DNA of 64,000 bases from DT-110 sp964342305 (GCA_964342305.1 CAYFGK010000001.1:55987-119986); one strand, 5' to 3'. Positions 1 through 8,974 are shown, counted from the first letter of the stretch. Notes: generated by a model from the letters alone, not told the origin. Program-made: numbers and translations.

Positions 1-1533
1 GTACACGCTATTTTGCAGTACTTCTTCATTTTCACCACTAATTTATTGGGGCAATCCGTGATCCGTGATCTGCGGGTAAATGTCTTTAAACAAATCAGCA
101 GCCTGAAGCTGACGTATTTCGACCGCACGGCTATTGGTACTTCTACGACCCGTACGATCAACGATATTGAGACTATTAATACCGTTTTTTCGCAGGGAGT
201 GATCACCATCGTTGCGGATCTGCTGACTTTGTTCGCTGTGCTGGGGATCATGTTTTATACGAGTTGGAAGCTTACTCTGATCTGTCTGATCACTATGCCT
301 TTTCTGTTGATCGCCACCTATATTTTCAAGGAAAATGTGAAGAAAGCGTATCAAATCGTGCGCACCCAGATCCAGCGGATGAATGCTTTTTTGCAAGAGC
401 GCATTTCAGGGATGCGGATCGTTCAGATCTTTAACTCTGAGGAGGAAGAGGCTCAGCGCTTTCGGACCATCAACCGGGAGTACACCCAGGCCAATCTCGA
501 TTCCATTCTGTACTACGCTGTATTCTTTCCGGTGGTGGATATTATTGCGGCTGCTTCATTGGGCCTGATGGTTTGGTGGGGAGCGCGGGGCGTGATCGCT
601 GATGATGTTACTCTTGGTGCCTTGGTCGCCTTTCCTATCTATCTGAATATGCTCTTCCGTCCGATGCGGATGCTGGCCGATAAGTTCAATACCCTGCAAA
701 TGGGACTGGTGGCGGCTGACCGGGTGTTTGGCGTATTGGACCGCACTGATAAGATCGACAACGTAGGTACCCAGAAGCCCGAGAAGCTCCAAGGAGATAT
801 CTCCTTTGATCAGGTTTGGTTTGCCTATTCGGCACGCGATTGGGTACTCAAGGATATATCCTTCCGGGTGAACCCGGGAGAGACTATGGCTATTGTTGGT
901 AGTACGGGGTCCGGTAAAACGACCATTATCAATATCCTGAATCGCTTTTATGAGATCCAGAAGGGGGCCATCCGGATCGACGGCGAGGATATTCGCGATT
1001 ACGAGCTTTTTGCCTATCGCCGTCGCATTGCCATCGTACTGCAGGATGTTTTCCTGTTTGGCGGTTCAGTATTGGAAAACATAACCCTCCGCGATTCAGA
1101 GATCAGCCGGGAAGAGGTGATTGACGCCGCAAAAATGATTGGCGCCCATGAGTTTATTGAAAAACTTCCGGGTGGCTATGATTACAAGGTCATGGAACGC
1201 GGAGCTACGCTTTCCATGGGGCAGCGTCAGTTGATCTCTTTTGTGCGGGCCCTTGTCTTCAATCCCGATATACTCGTACTCGACGAGGCGACCTCCTCGG
1301 TGGATCCGGAAACCGAGTCGGTCATTCAGCATGCCATTGAGACGCTGATTACCAAGCGTACGTCCATTATTATTGCGCACCGTCTCTCAACGATCCAGCA
1401 CGCTGATAAGATCATGGTGCTCCACCACGGTGAAGTGCAGGAAATTGGTTCACACGAAGAACTTCTGCGTAAGGAGGACGGGCATTACCGGCAGCTGTAC
1501 GATATGCAGTTTGTGGAGGCAGTAGAAGAATAG
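1..1533 (+). CDS. ABC exporter, fused permease-ATPase, 5' end missing
   Basis: The reading frame is open from base 1, so the N-terminus lies outside the window; the visible 510 residues match a type I ABC exporter half-transporter of the MsbA/BmrA kind (usual length about 580-600). The first ~230 residues are the end of the membrane domain with several hydrophobic helices. The ATPase domain shows Walker A GSTGSGKTT (about residue 300), the signature LSMGQRQ (about 404), Walker B ILVLDEAT and the H-loop IIAHRLS. Such proteins act as dimers in the inner membrane and export lipids, peptides or drugs; the substrate cannot be told from the sequence. The next gene is convergent and its stop codon starts at the very next base (1534). 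Confidence 0.93.
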   Translation, partial: VHAILQYFFIFTTNLLGQSVIRDLRVNVFKQISSLKLTYFDRTAIGTSTTRTINDIETINTVFSQGVITIVADLLTLFAVLGIMFYTSWKLTLICLITMPFLLIATYIFKENVKKAYQIVRTQIQRMNAFLQERISGMRIVQIFNSEEEEAQRFRTINREYTQANLDSILYYAVFFPVVDIIAAASLGLMVWWGARGVIADDVTLGALVAFPIYLNMLFRPMRMLADKFNTLQMGLVAADRVFGVLDRTDKIDNVGTQKPEKLQGDISFDQVWFAYSARDWVLKDISFRVNPGETMAIVGSTGSGKTTIINILNRFYEIQKGAIRIDGEDIRDYELFAYRRRIAIVLQDVFLFGGSVLENITLRDSEISREEVIDAAKMIGAHEFIEKLPGGYDYKVMERGATLSMGQRQLISFVRALVFNPDILVLDEATSSVDPETESVIQHAIETLITKRTSIIIAHRLSTIQHADKIMVLHHGEVQEIGSHEELLRKEDGHYRQLYDMQFVEAVEE

Positions 1534-2490
1534 CTAGCCAGCTACCGCTTTTGCTGCCGATACGGCTCTCACCAGGAAGAAACCATCTTCCCCCTGTTCC
1601 TGGTAAAGAGGCATGAGAATGCGCCCGTCGCAGATAGCGCGGATTGGCCCGGTACGGTCGTGGGCGAGAATTTCGCCTTCCTCCACTTCCTGAAAGTTTT
1701 TGTATCCTGGCAGCATTTCGAAATTATCCTCCGGTCCGATGGTGTGTCGCATGATAAATTCCGCAACTTTCGGCAGGCCATCTGAGTAATCGATCAGCAA
1801 TTTATCGTGGCGGTTCTCTACATCTTCGGCAAGGACGAGCCCGGCCGACCGCATGCAATTGATAGTGGCAGCGATGGCCCGGTTAACGGAGAGATGTTCC
1901 TCGTGCTGACCCGACTCGAAGGTGATGGCGACTGTGTCGTGATGGAAGTGCTCTTTAGAAAAATAGTGTAGCGTGGTGCCGGCGATGCCTTTCAATAGTC
2001 CTTTGATGACGGGGGCATGCATTTCGACTCCCAGTCGAATGCTTTCCGGATCATCGGTAGCTACGGAGAAAATACCACCGTAGGCGGTGGTGGTGTGCAG
2101 GTCGAGGAAGATGACACGCTCCGGCTGGATAGCTTCGACCCGTTGGTTGATCAGAGATAGTATTTCGGCGATTTCGAGGTCTTCGGCTTCTAATAGATCA
2201 CGGGGGGTGGTCAGGATGCGGTCGACGTTTTCCGTAGTCCACTGCCGGTTGAGGTCTTTTTGCAGATATCGCCTCCCGGCCTTGATAGCCTGCAGATTGC
2301 CCCGGATCCCGATCATGTGCCCGAAAAAGCGAAAATCTGGATTTAGGTTAGGTTCGTTTTTGATGAGCTCGAACAGGATAGAAAGGGCTTCGATGCCAGC
2401 AGTCTCGTTGCCGTGCATGCCCCCAAAGCATACGAGCAGAGGGCCTGGTTCGGGACCGGAGTACTCGCCAATGATTCGTTCCTGTGTCAT
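1534..2490 (-). CDS. Succinylglutamate desuccinylase/aspartoacylase family metallohydrolase
   Basis: A 318-residue zinc carboxypeptidase-fold (M14) protein. The zinc ligands are recognisable: H26 and E29 in MHGNETAG and H132 in DLHTTTAYGG; ESGQHEEH further on fits the catalytic glutamate region, and KDLNRQW (78-84) is the conserved substrate-binding stretch. The family removes acyl groups from N-acyl amino acids (AstE, aspartoacylase); the actual substrate is unknown. A longer frame begins at 2559, but a Bacteroidota-type promoter lies at 2527-2559, so the ATG at 2490 is the better start. It is transcribed alone. Confidence 0.85.
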   Translation of the reverse strand: MTQERIIGEYSGPEPGPLLVCFGGMHGNETAGIEALSILFELIKNEPNLNPDFRFFGHMIGIRGNLQAIKAGRRYLQKDLNRQWTTENVDRILTTPRDLLEAEDLEIAEILSLINQRVEAIQPERVIFLDLHTTTAYGGIFSVATDDPESIRLGVEMHAPVIKGLLKGIAGTTLHYFSKEHFHHDTVAITFESGQHEEHLSVNRAIAATINCMRSAGLVLAEDVENRHDKLLIDYSDGLPKVAEFIMRHTIGPEDNFEMLPGYKNFQEVEEGEILAHDRTGPIRAICDGRILMPLYQEQGEDGFFLVRAVSAAKAVAG

Positions 2491-2526
2491 AGTCGCTTGT
2501 GTATTCAAAGGTGGGGCAATGACCCA

Positions 2527-2559
2527 CAAAAATACGAATATACCGCTTACGATATGCAA
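2527..2559 (-). promoter_or_regulatory. Bacteroidota-type promoter of the aspartoacylase-like gene
   Basis: On the minus strand TTG (2559-2557), a 22-nt spacer and TATTTTTG (2534-2527) match TTG-N(17-23)-TAnnTTTG. The predicted transcript would start near 2520, leaving a leader of about 30 nt before the ATG at 2490. Confidence 0.5.
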
Positions 2560-2629
2560 TTGAACTGGTCAATCCACTGCGAGTGAGCAGAAAAATCTAT
2601 TGTGACGAATTGCATACCACTGCATTGCT

Positions 2630-2643
2630 TTTTGCCGAAAGGC
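2630..2643 (-). repeat. GCCTTTCGGCAAAA repeat, copy 1
   Basis: One of six exact copies of this 14-mer in the window. Here it reads on the minus strand, just downstream of the alkA-like gene (stop at 2658), in the same sense as that gene. GCC/GGC can pair around TTTC. Confidence 0.7.
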
Positions 2644-2657
2644 AATCGCAGATTATA

Positions 2658-3269
2658 CTAGACCGGAGGGTTATCTTTCCACTGCCAGATGTACATGCAG
2701 GCGTAGGATCGATAGGGGCGCCAGGCCTGCGAAATAGCCAGTAAACGCGCATCCAGCTTTTTAGTGGTAAGCTTTGGTATTTGGTACAATTGGGACATGC
2801 CGACCCGTATACCCTGATCTCTCAGTGGAAAAACATCCGGGTGGCGGAGTGCACCGAGGAGCAACATTTGGACCGTCCATTCCCCAACTCCCTTAATCTT
2901 TGTAAGATGGCCGATAATAGCCTCGGGATCTTGGTTCTGCCACGTCTCATCGAGCAGGTCTTCGTCCAGGAAAAATCGGGCTACATTTTGTACGTAACCG
3001 GCTTTTTGCCGGGACAGCCCAGCATTGCGTAATTCTTCAACAGACAGAGTCAATAAATGATCGGGTGCGGGATGATCGGAGGGAAAAAGGGCGAGGAATC
3101 GACTGTAAATGGTGCCTGCCGCCTTGACCGAGAGCTGCTGGAAGATGATGGATCGGACGAGTGCGGGGTATACCTTTTCAGCGGGACCGGACCGATCGGG
3201 CAGCTCGTACTGATTCACCAGGGGACGAAGAATGGGGTCGGTTGCTAAATGGTCACGAATTGCCTGCAT
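2658..3269 (-). CDS. DNA-3-methyladenine glycosylase (AlkA-type, HhH-GPD)
   Basis: A 203-residue base-excision-repair glycosylase that removes alkylated purines. The helix-hairpin-helix is KIKGVGEWTVQM (124-135), followed at the expected distance by the catalytic aspartate D151 in FPLRDQGIR. RPYRSYACMYIW near the end matches the conserved C-terminal helix of AlkA. No Fe-S cysteines are present, as expected for AlkA rather than Nth/MutY. It lacks the N-terminal AlkA domain and the Ada domains, as is common for short bacterial members. The start codon is the ATG at 3269; the 150 bp up to the next gene show no clear promoter. Confidence 0.88.
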   Translation of the reverse strand: MQAIRDHLATDPILRPLVNQYELPDRSGPAEKVYPALVRSIIFQQLSVKAAGTIYSRFLALFPSDHPAPDHLLTLSVEELRNAGLSRQKAGYVQNVARFFLDEDLLDETWQNQDPEAIIGHLTKIKGVGEWTVQMLLLGALRHPDVFPLRDQGIRVGMSQLYQIPKLTTKKLDARLLAISQAWRPYRSYACMYIWQWKDNPPV

Positions 3270-3422
3270 TTTTTGGACGGTTTACGGCCTACGGGAGATG
3301 GCACACGAAAAATGGATTAGGGTGGACGGATTGAAGGTCCCTAACCTTAATGCAGCTAAAGATAACGTACACACTTTGGTATTACAGCGAATGACCGATA
3401 GTTTTCAGCGACCTACCTACAG

Positions 3423-3884
3423 CTATCCGGCCGCAGCCCGTACTTTGGGATTGAGCCGTAGTTCCACGTATTTTTCGGTAAAACCGAGGCGCTTGAAGAG
3501 GTCGATACCCGGATTGTTGGGACGAAGGTGCATAGCGATTTCCCCTTTAGCGTGGCGAACGGCACGTTGAACGAGGTCCTGCAGGATATCTTCTTCCTGG
3601 AGGTAATCAGGGTGGAGGACGGCATAGACCAGCACGTAGCTTGGGTTGTATGCCCCCATACCGGTTTGGTTGACTACGACACAGGAGATGACCTGATCCT
3701 TTTCCCAGAGGGTAAAAATATACCCTCCGAAGGACGGACGGTTTTTCAGTGCGTAATCGAGGGCCTCTGCAATTTCTTCTCCATTCGTGGAGTCACTGTT
3801 CTGGCTTAAAAGCTGCACCACAGCGGCTCGTTCGGGGGGAGTGAGGCCGGTGAAAGAGTCATAGAGTTGTACCCGGCGATTCAT
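3423..3884 (-). CDS. GNAT family N-acetyltransferase
   Basis: A 153-residue protein with the GNAT acetyl-CoA fold: central strands with VISCVVVNQ and SYVLVYAVLHPDYL, an acyl-CoA loop region around EEDILQDLVQRAVRHA, and the typical C-terminal motif NPGIDLFKRLGFTEKYVELRL. The acceptor cannot be predicted. It is a single gene on the minus strand, tail to the alkA-like gene, with about 150 bp between them. Confidence 0.75.
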   Translation of the reverse strand: MNRRVQLYDSFTGLTPPERAAVVQLLSQNSDSTNGEEIAEALDYALKNRPSFGGYIFTLWEKDQVISCVVVNQTGMGAYNPSYVLVYAVLHPDYLQEEDILQDLVQRAVRHAKGEIAMHLRPNNPGIDLFKRLGFTEKYVELRLNPKVRAAAG

Positions 3885-4118
3885 ATTGTAGCACGTTTAG
3901 AGAGAAGTAAATAACTAAATTTCCTAACCGGAACGGATAGGTCCATGGGGGAGTCAGTTACATATGATCACGGGAAGAGAGTGTGGTGAGAGGCTGTAAA
4001 TTGCTGAATACAAGCTACCTATAAAAACAGTAAAATCAAAGTAATTTCTGTTTTTTCCCTATTGTGAGCAAATCCGGTTGGAGCTAGAATGAGGTAACTG
4101 CCCGGATTTAAAGGGGGC
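3885..4118. other. Intergenic region upstream of trhO promoter
   Basis: No convincing gene. The short frame on the minus strand over 4019-4252 has no family resemblance and crosses the trhO promoter. The region separates the divergent GNAT and trhO genes. Confidence 0.5.
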
Positions 4119-4150
4119 TTGCGTAAAGGGATAAAATGAGCGTATATTTG
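4119..4150 (+). promoter_or_regulatory. Bacteroidota-type promoter of trhO
   Basis: TTG (4119-4121), 21-nt spacer, TATATTTG (4143-4150): a full match to TTG-N(17-23)-TAnnTTTG. The transcript would start near 4157 and have a leader of about 120 nt. Confidence 0.6.
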
Positions 4151-4157
4151 CCAGTTC

Positions 4158-4276
4158 AATGAAGGGGTCACGATCCCTTCGGTACAGTTAGCAGTTTTCT
4201 GTCCGTACGGGCGGCAAGCCTGCAACTTGCTCAACCACCACATAGGTGGCATTTGTTAACGCGTACCAATCAACTT
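4158..4276 (+). other. Structured 5' leader of trhO
   Basis: The leader between the promoter and the ATG holds several short inverted repeats, including GAAGGG...CCCTTC at about 4162-4181 and CCACC-ACATA-GGTGG at about 4235-4249, the second close to the start codon. This could be a regulatory leader or simply a structured UTR. Confidence 0.3.
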
Positions 4277-5356
4277 ATGAAACGCAAACGTTTGTACAAC
4301 CTCGTCAATGGCGAGGAGCTCAAGCGTCGTATGCTCGAATCTGACGAAGATCGCACGACGCTCTCTTTTTATCGCTACCAAAATCTGGAAAACCCGCGTC
4401 AGTTTCGGAACCAATTATTCGCCGGACTGGATGAGTTGGGAGTTTGTGGCCGAATTTACGTAGCCAAAGAAGGCATCAACGGTCAGATTTCCATTCCTAC
4501 TGCCCATTTGAACAACCTCCGGGAATATCTGGAAGCGACCTTCCCCTGGACCGCAGGTATGCGGTTCAATATCGCCATCGACGACGACGGAAAGTCATTT
4601 TACAAACTCAAGATCAAGGTGCGTGAGAAGATCGTGGCCGACGGGCTGGACGATGCTTCCTTCGATGTGACTAAGCGCGGGAAGCACCTAAGTGCCCGGG
4701 AGGTTAATGAATTAATGGATAATCCCGACACGGTGGTCATCGATATGCGCAACCACTACGAGAGTGAGGTCGGACATTTCGAAGGCGCTATTTGTCCGGA
4801 TGTGGAGACTTTCCGTGAGGCTCTTCCGATTGTCGAAGAAATGCTTGAATCGAAGAAAGATAAGCCGCTGATCATGTATTGCACGGGAGGTATCCGTTGT
4901 GAAAAGGCCAGTGCCTACTATCTGCACAAAGGCTTTGAGAAGGTATATATGATCGACGGAGGGATTATTGAGTATGCCCGTCAGTGTAAGGAACAGGGTT
5001 TACCGATCCGCTTTCGCGGAAAAAACTTTGTATTCGACGAGCGCCTGGGCGAACGCATCAGTGAGGAGATCATTTCGGAATGCCACCAGTGCGGCAAGCC
5101 ATGTGATACACATAAGGATTGTGCGAACGACGCCTGTCATATTCTGTTTATCCAGTGTGATGAGTGTGCGGAGAAATACGACGATTGTTGTTCGGCCACT
5201 TGCTCGGACTTTCTCAAATTACCTGAAGAAAAGCAGTCGGAACTTCGAGATCAGATTGAATTTAACGGCAAGAAATTTGGAAAGGGCCGGTATAAGGCTG
5301 CCCGCAGGGGGGAAGAGCTGATTGAAGCTAGTCTAGTACAGGAATATCTGAAGTAG
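4277..5356 (+). CDS. trhO: tRNA uridine(34) hydroxylase, rhodanese family
   Basis: A 359-residue protein of the YceA/TrhO family, which hydroxylates the wobble uridine of tRNAs on the way to 5-methoxyuridine-type modifications. An N-terminal alpha/beta domain (GRIYVAKEGINGQIS) precedes a rhodanese domain with the active-site loop CTGGIRC; the catalytic cysteine is C202. The C-terminal ~90 residues are rich in cysteine (CHQCGKPCD, CDECAEKYDDCC), a probable metal site typical of the family. A TTG at 4253 would lengthen it by eight residues; the ATG at 4277 is preferred. The 3' end overlaps the convergent transposase gene by 29 bp. Confidence 0.9.
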   Translation: MKRKRLYNLVNGEELKRRMLESDEDRTTLSFYRYQNLENPRQFRNQLFAGLDELGVCGRIYVAKEGINGQISIPTAHLNNLREYLEATFPWTAGMRFNIAIDDDGKSFYKLKIKVREKIVADGLDDASFDVTKRGKHLSAREVNELMDNPDTVVIDMRNHYESEVGHFEGAICPDVETFREALPIVEEMLESKKDKPLIMYCTGGIRCEKASAYYLHKGFEKVYMIDGGIIEYARQCKEQGLPIRFRGKNFVFDERLGERISEEIISECHQCGKPCDTHKDCANDACHILFIQCDECAEKYDDCCSATCSDFLKLPEEKQSELRDQIEFNGKKFGKGRYKAARRGEELIEASLVQEYLK

Positions 5357-6062
5357 TTGGATGGACTGTGTCTCCCTCCAGCCATGATTCAGGAATAGGT
5401 TTTACGCCATAGGGGCCCTGTTGGTGATATGCCAGCAGGGCTTCTCTGTTTTCGAACCAGGTGGTAGGTTCGAAGGTGTTTAGCCAGGGTTGTGAGTATC
5501 CTTCGTACGCATGGTAAGAGTTCCAGGCCCATTCCCGAAAATCATCGACCAGGCCGTGCTTTTGCGGATTGGTGTGGATGTAATACAGGAGGTAATTCAT
5601 GTATTCCGGGTTAACGACGAGGAGCCGTTTGAAGGGTTTTTGGAAGACGGATCCGTGGCGACCGTACATTTTATTGAACATTTGGGAGTAGGCGATGAAG
5701 AACCGTCGGAATTGGCTGGAGATGAGTAAGGGGATGTTATCGGAATGCGGATCAGATAAAAAGTCTTTTTCTTTTTTTGAAAGCGTAATGTCATGACGCT
5801 TTTTAGATTTCAGGTTGATTAGTATTTCTTCTTTGCTTTTGATTTGCACCAATAGGTGAAAATGATTTGGGAGTAAGCAATATGCATAAAGGTTCAAAAA
5901 GCCTCCTAAATAGTAATTGAGCTTAGACATGAAATAAAGGCAATTAGCATTATTAGGGAAAATCACCTCGCTATTGTTGCTTCTATTGTAAATATGGAAG
6001 ACAAAATTTTCTTCGAGCGTTGCGTGAAATAATTTTTCACGAAGATGGGGTAGTACGAACAT
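5328..6062 (-). CDS. REP-associated tyrosine transposase (TnpA_REP, IS200-like Y1)
   Basis: A 244-residue single-strand DNA transposase-like protein of the Y1_Tnp/RAYT family. It shows the HUH motif in LLPNHFHLLV and a downstream tyrosine-containing helix (EYMNYLLYYIHTNPQKHG) that carries the nucleophile; EYMNYL...HTNPQKHGLV is characteristic of these proteins. RAYTs usually mobilise short REP hairpins rather than themselves, and a perfect hairpin sits 100 bp upstream (6161-6197). The frame can be extended upstream to 6194, but that runs into the hairpin; the ATG at 6062 starts at the conserved N-terminus. The last 29 bp overlap the end of trhO. No flanking inverted repeats of a full IS were seen. 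Confidence 0.88.
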   Translation of the reverse strand: MFVLPHLREKLFHATLEENFVFHIYNRSNNSEVIFPNNANCLYFMSKLNYYLGGFLNLYAYCLLPNHFHLLVQIKSKEEILINLKSKKRHDITLSKKEKDFLSDPHSDNIPLLISSQFRRFFIAYSQMFNKMYGRHGSVFQKPFKRLLVVNPEYMNYLLYYIHTNPQKHGLVDDFREWAWNSYHAYEGYSQPWLNTFEPTTWFENREALLAYHQQGPYGVKPIPESWLEGDTVHPTTSDIPVLD

Positions 6063-6160
6063 GGATAAAATTTCGTAGTAAATAGAAGGTTTTGAGGCAG
6101 AAAGGCAACTACGAAAAGTCAGGAAGATGACCAATTGTGGATAAAAATGTGGAAAACTTT

Positions 6161-6197
6161 GCGATGGCATCGGGGATAGCATCCCCGATGCCATCGC
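6161..6197. repeat. REP-like perfect hairpin next to the RAYT gene
   Basis: A perfect 16-bp inverted repeat (GCGATGGCATCGGGGA and its complement) around a 5-nt TAGCA loop. It is not an ordinary terminator because a separate one for the upstream gene lies beside it. Position and shape suggest a REP substrate of the neighbouring transposase. No second copy is present in this window. Confidence 0.7.
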
Positions 6198-6235
6198 AAA
6201 AAAAAAGAGCCCAACCCCATTACAAGGCCAGGCTC
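6198..6235 (-). terminator. Intrinsic terminator of the amidohydrolase operon
   Basis: On the minus strand a GAGCC...GGCTC stem is followed by nine Ts (complement of 6198-6206), about 30 nt after the stop codon of the last amidohydrolase gene. Another small hairpin, ATAGGAC-TTTC-GTCCTAT, lies at 6242-6259. Confidence 0.65.
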
Positions 6236-6265
6236 AAAATTATAGGACTTTCGTCCTATCCGTAT

Positions 6266-7549
6266 TTATTTACGTACTCCCGGACTACGATCCAGGAACT
6301 CCTCGTACAATTGAATGTGGCGACTGTCAATCGGTACCTGATACCCGTCGATGAACAGGTATACAATATTCGACTTCATCTCAAAAGGATCGCCCGTGCT
6401 GACAAATAAATTGGCTGTCTTGCCGACTTCCAGCGACCCCAGCTTGTCATCCACTCCAAACATCTCGGCCGGGTTGATCGTCACCGCCTTCAACGCCTCT
6501 TCTTTGCCCAGACCATACGTGGCCGCAAAACCGGCGTTGAACGGTAAATTACGAACATTCTCCGCTTCATTCGTCCGGATAGCTACCTTAACGCCCGCCT
6601 CGTGCATCAAACCCGCATTGGCGTATGGACGATCGTAACGATCCGACGGACGAGTCGGAGTGCTCAGAACCGGTCCGGTGATCACCGGAATGCCAGCCTC
6701 AGCCAATTCCTCGGCAACCCGCCAGCCTTCCGCAACACCCGTGAAAATAGGCTTGGGAATCTCGCGCTCCTTGACCCATTTGATAGCTGCCTTAATGTCG
6801 GCCGCTTTGTCAACGTCGATCATCAAAGCAGCATCGCCTTCCATGACCGGGATCATGGCATCCATCTCGGGTCGGTAAGGCGCATCGTCCCCCTCCTTGA
6901 CCTTCATGTACAACTCTACCTGCCCCCAGATGTCGTTGATCTCCTTCAGGTTCTTTTCGTAGGCTTTTTTAATCTCGTCTTCGGAGCGGCGATCCCACCA
7001 TCCCCTCTTACCGGAATTCGGGAAGTTCATTACCACTCCCTTAAATCCAGCGAACATCTGATCGGGAGTATACCCCACCAGATTGATCAATGACGCCGTA
7101 CCGGGGAATAAACCACCCGTAGGTACTGTAATTACCGAAGTAACGCCATTTACCCGGGTTACGGGTATAGCTGCCGAGTTGGGGTTTACCGCCGTCAGCG
7201 CCTGCATATGTGGGGTGAATTCACCCAATTCGTTATCGTCATTTGTTAGTGAAACAGATCCTACTTCCGACAATCCAAGCCGCGTACCTCCATCGATCAT
7301 ACCGGGGTAAATGTAGTGGTCGGTGCAATCGATCGTCGTTGCGTCACTCGGTACCGTAACGTTGCTGCCCAATGCAGCAATCTGACCGTCACGGATCACA
7401 AGGGTTCCTCCCTCGATCGTACCGTTCGTGACCGTCACAATGGTGGCGTTGGTAAGTGCAAAAGTTCCCTCCTGGGCCTTCTCGACCTGGGCGCTCAGTC
7501 CCACCGTCACAAAGAGACAGCCAATTAGGGCTATTATAGAACGTATCAT
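6266..7549 (-). CDS. Secreted amidohydrolase-fold protein lacking the metal HxH
   Basis: A 427-residue protein with a signal peptide (residues 1-20, ending LSAQ) and the composite beta-sandwich/TIM-barrel layout of imidazolonepropionase-like amidohydrolases: TNATIVTVTNGTIEGG at the N-terminus and NPAEMFGVDDKLGSLEVGKTANL at the C-terminus. The position of the first metal motif reads GMIDGGTR instead of GxIDxHxH, so both histidines are replaced (G88 and R90), and the later histidines seem absent too (PIFTGVAEGWRVAEEL). It is therefore probably not a standard metallohydrolase and may be a binding partner or pseudo-enzyme. Third gene of a three-gene operon, 27 bp after its neighbour. Confidence 0.82.
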   Translation of the reverse strand: MIRSIIALIGCLFVTVGLSAQVEKAQEGTFALTNATIVTVTNGTIEGGTLVIRDGQIAALGSNVTVPSDATTIDCTDHYIYPGMIDGGTRLGLSEVGSVSLTNDDNELGEFTPHMQALTAVNPNSAAIPVTRVNGVTSVITVPTGGLFPGTASLINLVGYTPDQMFAGFKGVVMNFPNSGKRGWWDRRSEDEIKKAYEKNLKEINDIWGQVELYMKVKEGDDAPYRPEMDAMIPVMEGDAALMIDVDKAADIKAAIKWVKEREIPKPIFTGVAEGWRVAEELAEAGIPVITGPVLSTPTRPSDRYDRPYANAGLMHEAGVKVAIRTNEAENVRNLPFNAGFAATYGLGKEEALKAVTINPAEMFGVDDKLGSLEVGKTANLFVSTGDPFEMKSNIVYLFIDGYQVPIDSRHIQLYEEFLDRSPGVRK

Positions 7550-7576
7550 ATATATTATTTTTTTAAAATTTACGGA

Positions 7577-8947
7577 TTACCCACGGAACAACTCCTCAAA
7601 AGTCATGTACGTACCCTGCATGCAGTTTTCGTGGTCGTGGTCGTCGATATCCTGGAAAAATGCGGGCATTACTTCTTCGGGATCAACGTCCAGACGCATG
7701 TCAGCGGGATCTTCTTCTCGGTCAAAGTACACCACGCCGTCCACGATTGTCTTCATCGGAATTGCGTAGATCGATAGCGGGTGCGCACTGAAGATGGCAA
7801 TATCGGCGTCCTTCCCTTTCTCCAGGGATCCCACGCGGTCGTCAATACCCAGCTGCTTGGCGGGGTTAATGGTGATCAGCGACAGAGCCTGCTCGTCGGT
7901 CAGACCACCGTAGCGCTGGGTCTTGGCTGCTTCGTGATACAGGTGGCGGATCAACTCTCCGGAGTCGGAGTTGATCGAAGTCGTTACGCCGTTTTCCGTA
8001 AGGATGGCCGCATTATAAGCCGTTGAGTAATACACCTCAAATTTATAGGCCCACCAATCGGCAAATACCGATGCACCGGCACCAAACTCGGCCAGCTCCG
8101 GAGCCACTTTGAATCCTTCGTTGGTGTGTTGGAAACACAGTTTTTCGACGCCGAAGTCTTTACAGACCTGCATCAGCATGTAGATCTCATCGGCCCGGTA
8201 GGAGTGGCAGTGAATAATGATGTCACCTTCCAAAATAGCGGACAGGGTTTCCATTCGCTTATTGAAGGTAGGTGGCATTACGGTATTGTCGCCATTTTGA
8301 CGGGCAGTCTCGTACTTTTGCTTGGCTTTCAGGTACATCTCTGCTTCCGCAAAAGCTTTTCGGATCACCTGCTCAACACCCATGCGGGTAGCTGGCTGGA
8401 TGCCGCGGCCTTCACCGTGTACGCGCATAGGGTTTTCTCCCAGAGCAAACTTGATGGTGCGCGGCGCCCCCTCCATACGCAGGTCATTGGGGTTGTACGT
8501 ACCGTAACGGTGCTTAATGGTTTCACACTCCCCACCGATCGCATTGGCTGATCCGTGCATAGCGTGGCTGGACGTAACCCCTCCCGCAAGTGCCCGATAG
8601 ATAGATACATCCAGCGGGTCCAGAGCGTCCCCAACCCAAACCTCAGCAGTAACGGGATTGGTAGCTTCGTTCACGGCATCGATCGCAATGTGTGAGTGGG
8701 CATCGATAATACCCGGCATAACGTGCATGCCGGTAGCATCAATCTCCTCCGCTCCGCGGGGAGCGCGAAGGTTGGTGCCGATCTCCTGGATCTTTCCGTC
8801 GACAACCAGTACATCGGCGTTTTCTAAGGTTCCGTTGGTAACCGTATGGACAGTACCGTTTTTAATGAGCATGCTGCCGGTTTGGGTCTGAGCCCGCAGG
8901 CTTACGCCAAAAAACAACAGCAAGGCAAATAGAATGCTATATTTCAT
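7577..8947 (-). CDS. Secreted metal-dependent amidohydrolase
   Basis: A 456-residue exported protein (signal peptide MKYSILFALLLFFGVSLRAQ) of the imidazolonepropionase-like amidohydrolase group. The metal site appears complete: H84 and H86 in GIIDAHSHIA, a histidine pair in DIIIHCHSYRADE, another in CFQHTNEG and the aspartate in SINSDSGE. NPAKQLGIDDRVGSLEKGKDADIAIF is the usual C-terminal signature (cut here to its core). It probably hydrolyses a cyclic amide or peptide-like substrate in the periplasm; the substrate is unknown. It lies between two relatives that lack the metal ligands, 27 bp from each, so the three are likely made together and may form a complex. Confidence 0.88.
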   Translation of the reverse strand: MKYSILFALLLFFGVSLRAQTQTGSMLIKNGTVHTVTNGTLENADVLVVDGKIQEIGTNLRAPRGAEEIDATGMHVMPGIIDAHSHIAIDAVNEATNPVTAEVWVGDALDPLDVSIYRALAGGVTSSHAMHGSANAIGGECETIKHRYGTYNPNDLRMEGAPRTIKFALGENPMRVHGEGRGIQPATRMGVEQVIRKAFAEAEMYLKAKQKYETARQNGDNTVMPPTFNKRMETLSAILEGDIIIHCHSYRADEIYMLMQVCKDFGVEKLCFQHTNEGFKVAPELAEFGAGASVFADWWAYKFEVYYSTAYNAAILTENGVTTSINSDSGELIRHLYHEAAKTQRYGGLTDEQALSLITINPAKQLGIDDRVGSLEKGKDADIAIFSAHPLSIYAIPMKTIVDGVVYFDREEDPADMRLDVDPEEVMPAFFQDIDDHDHENCMQGTYMTFEELFRG

Positions 8948-8974
8948 AATATGATCTTCTTTTTTTGATTCGAA

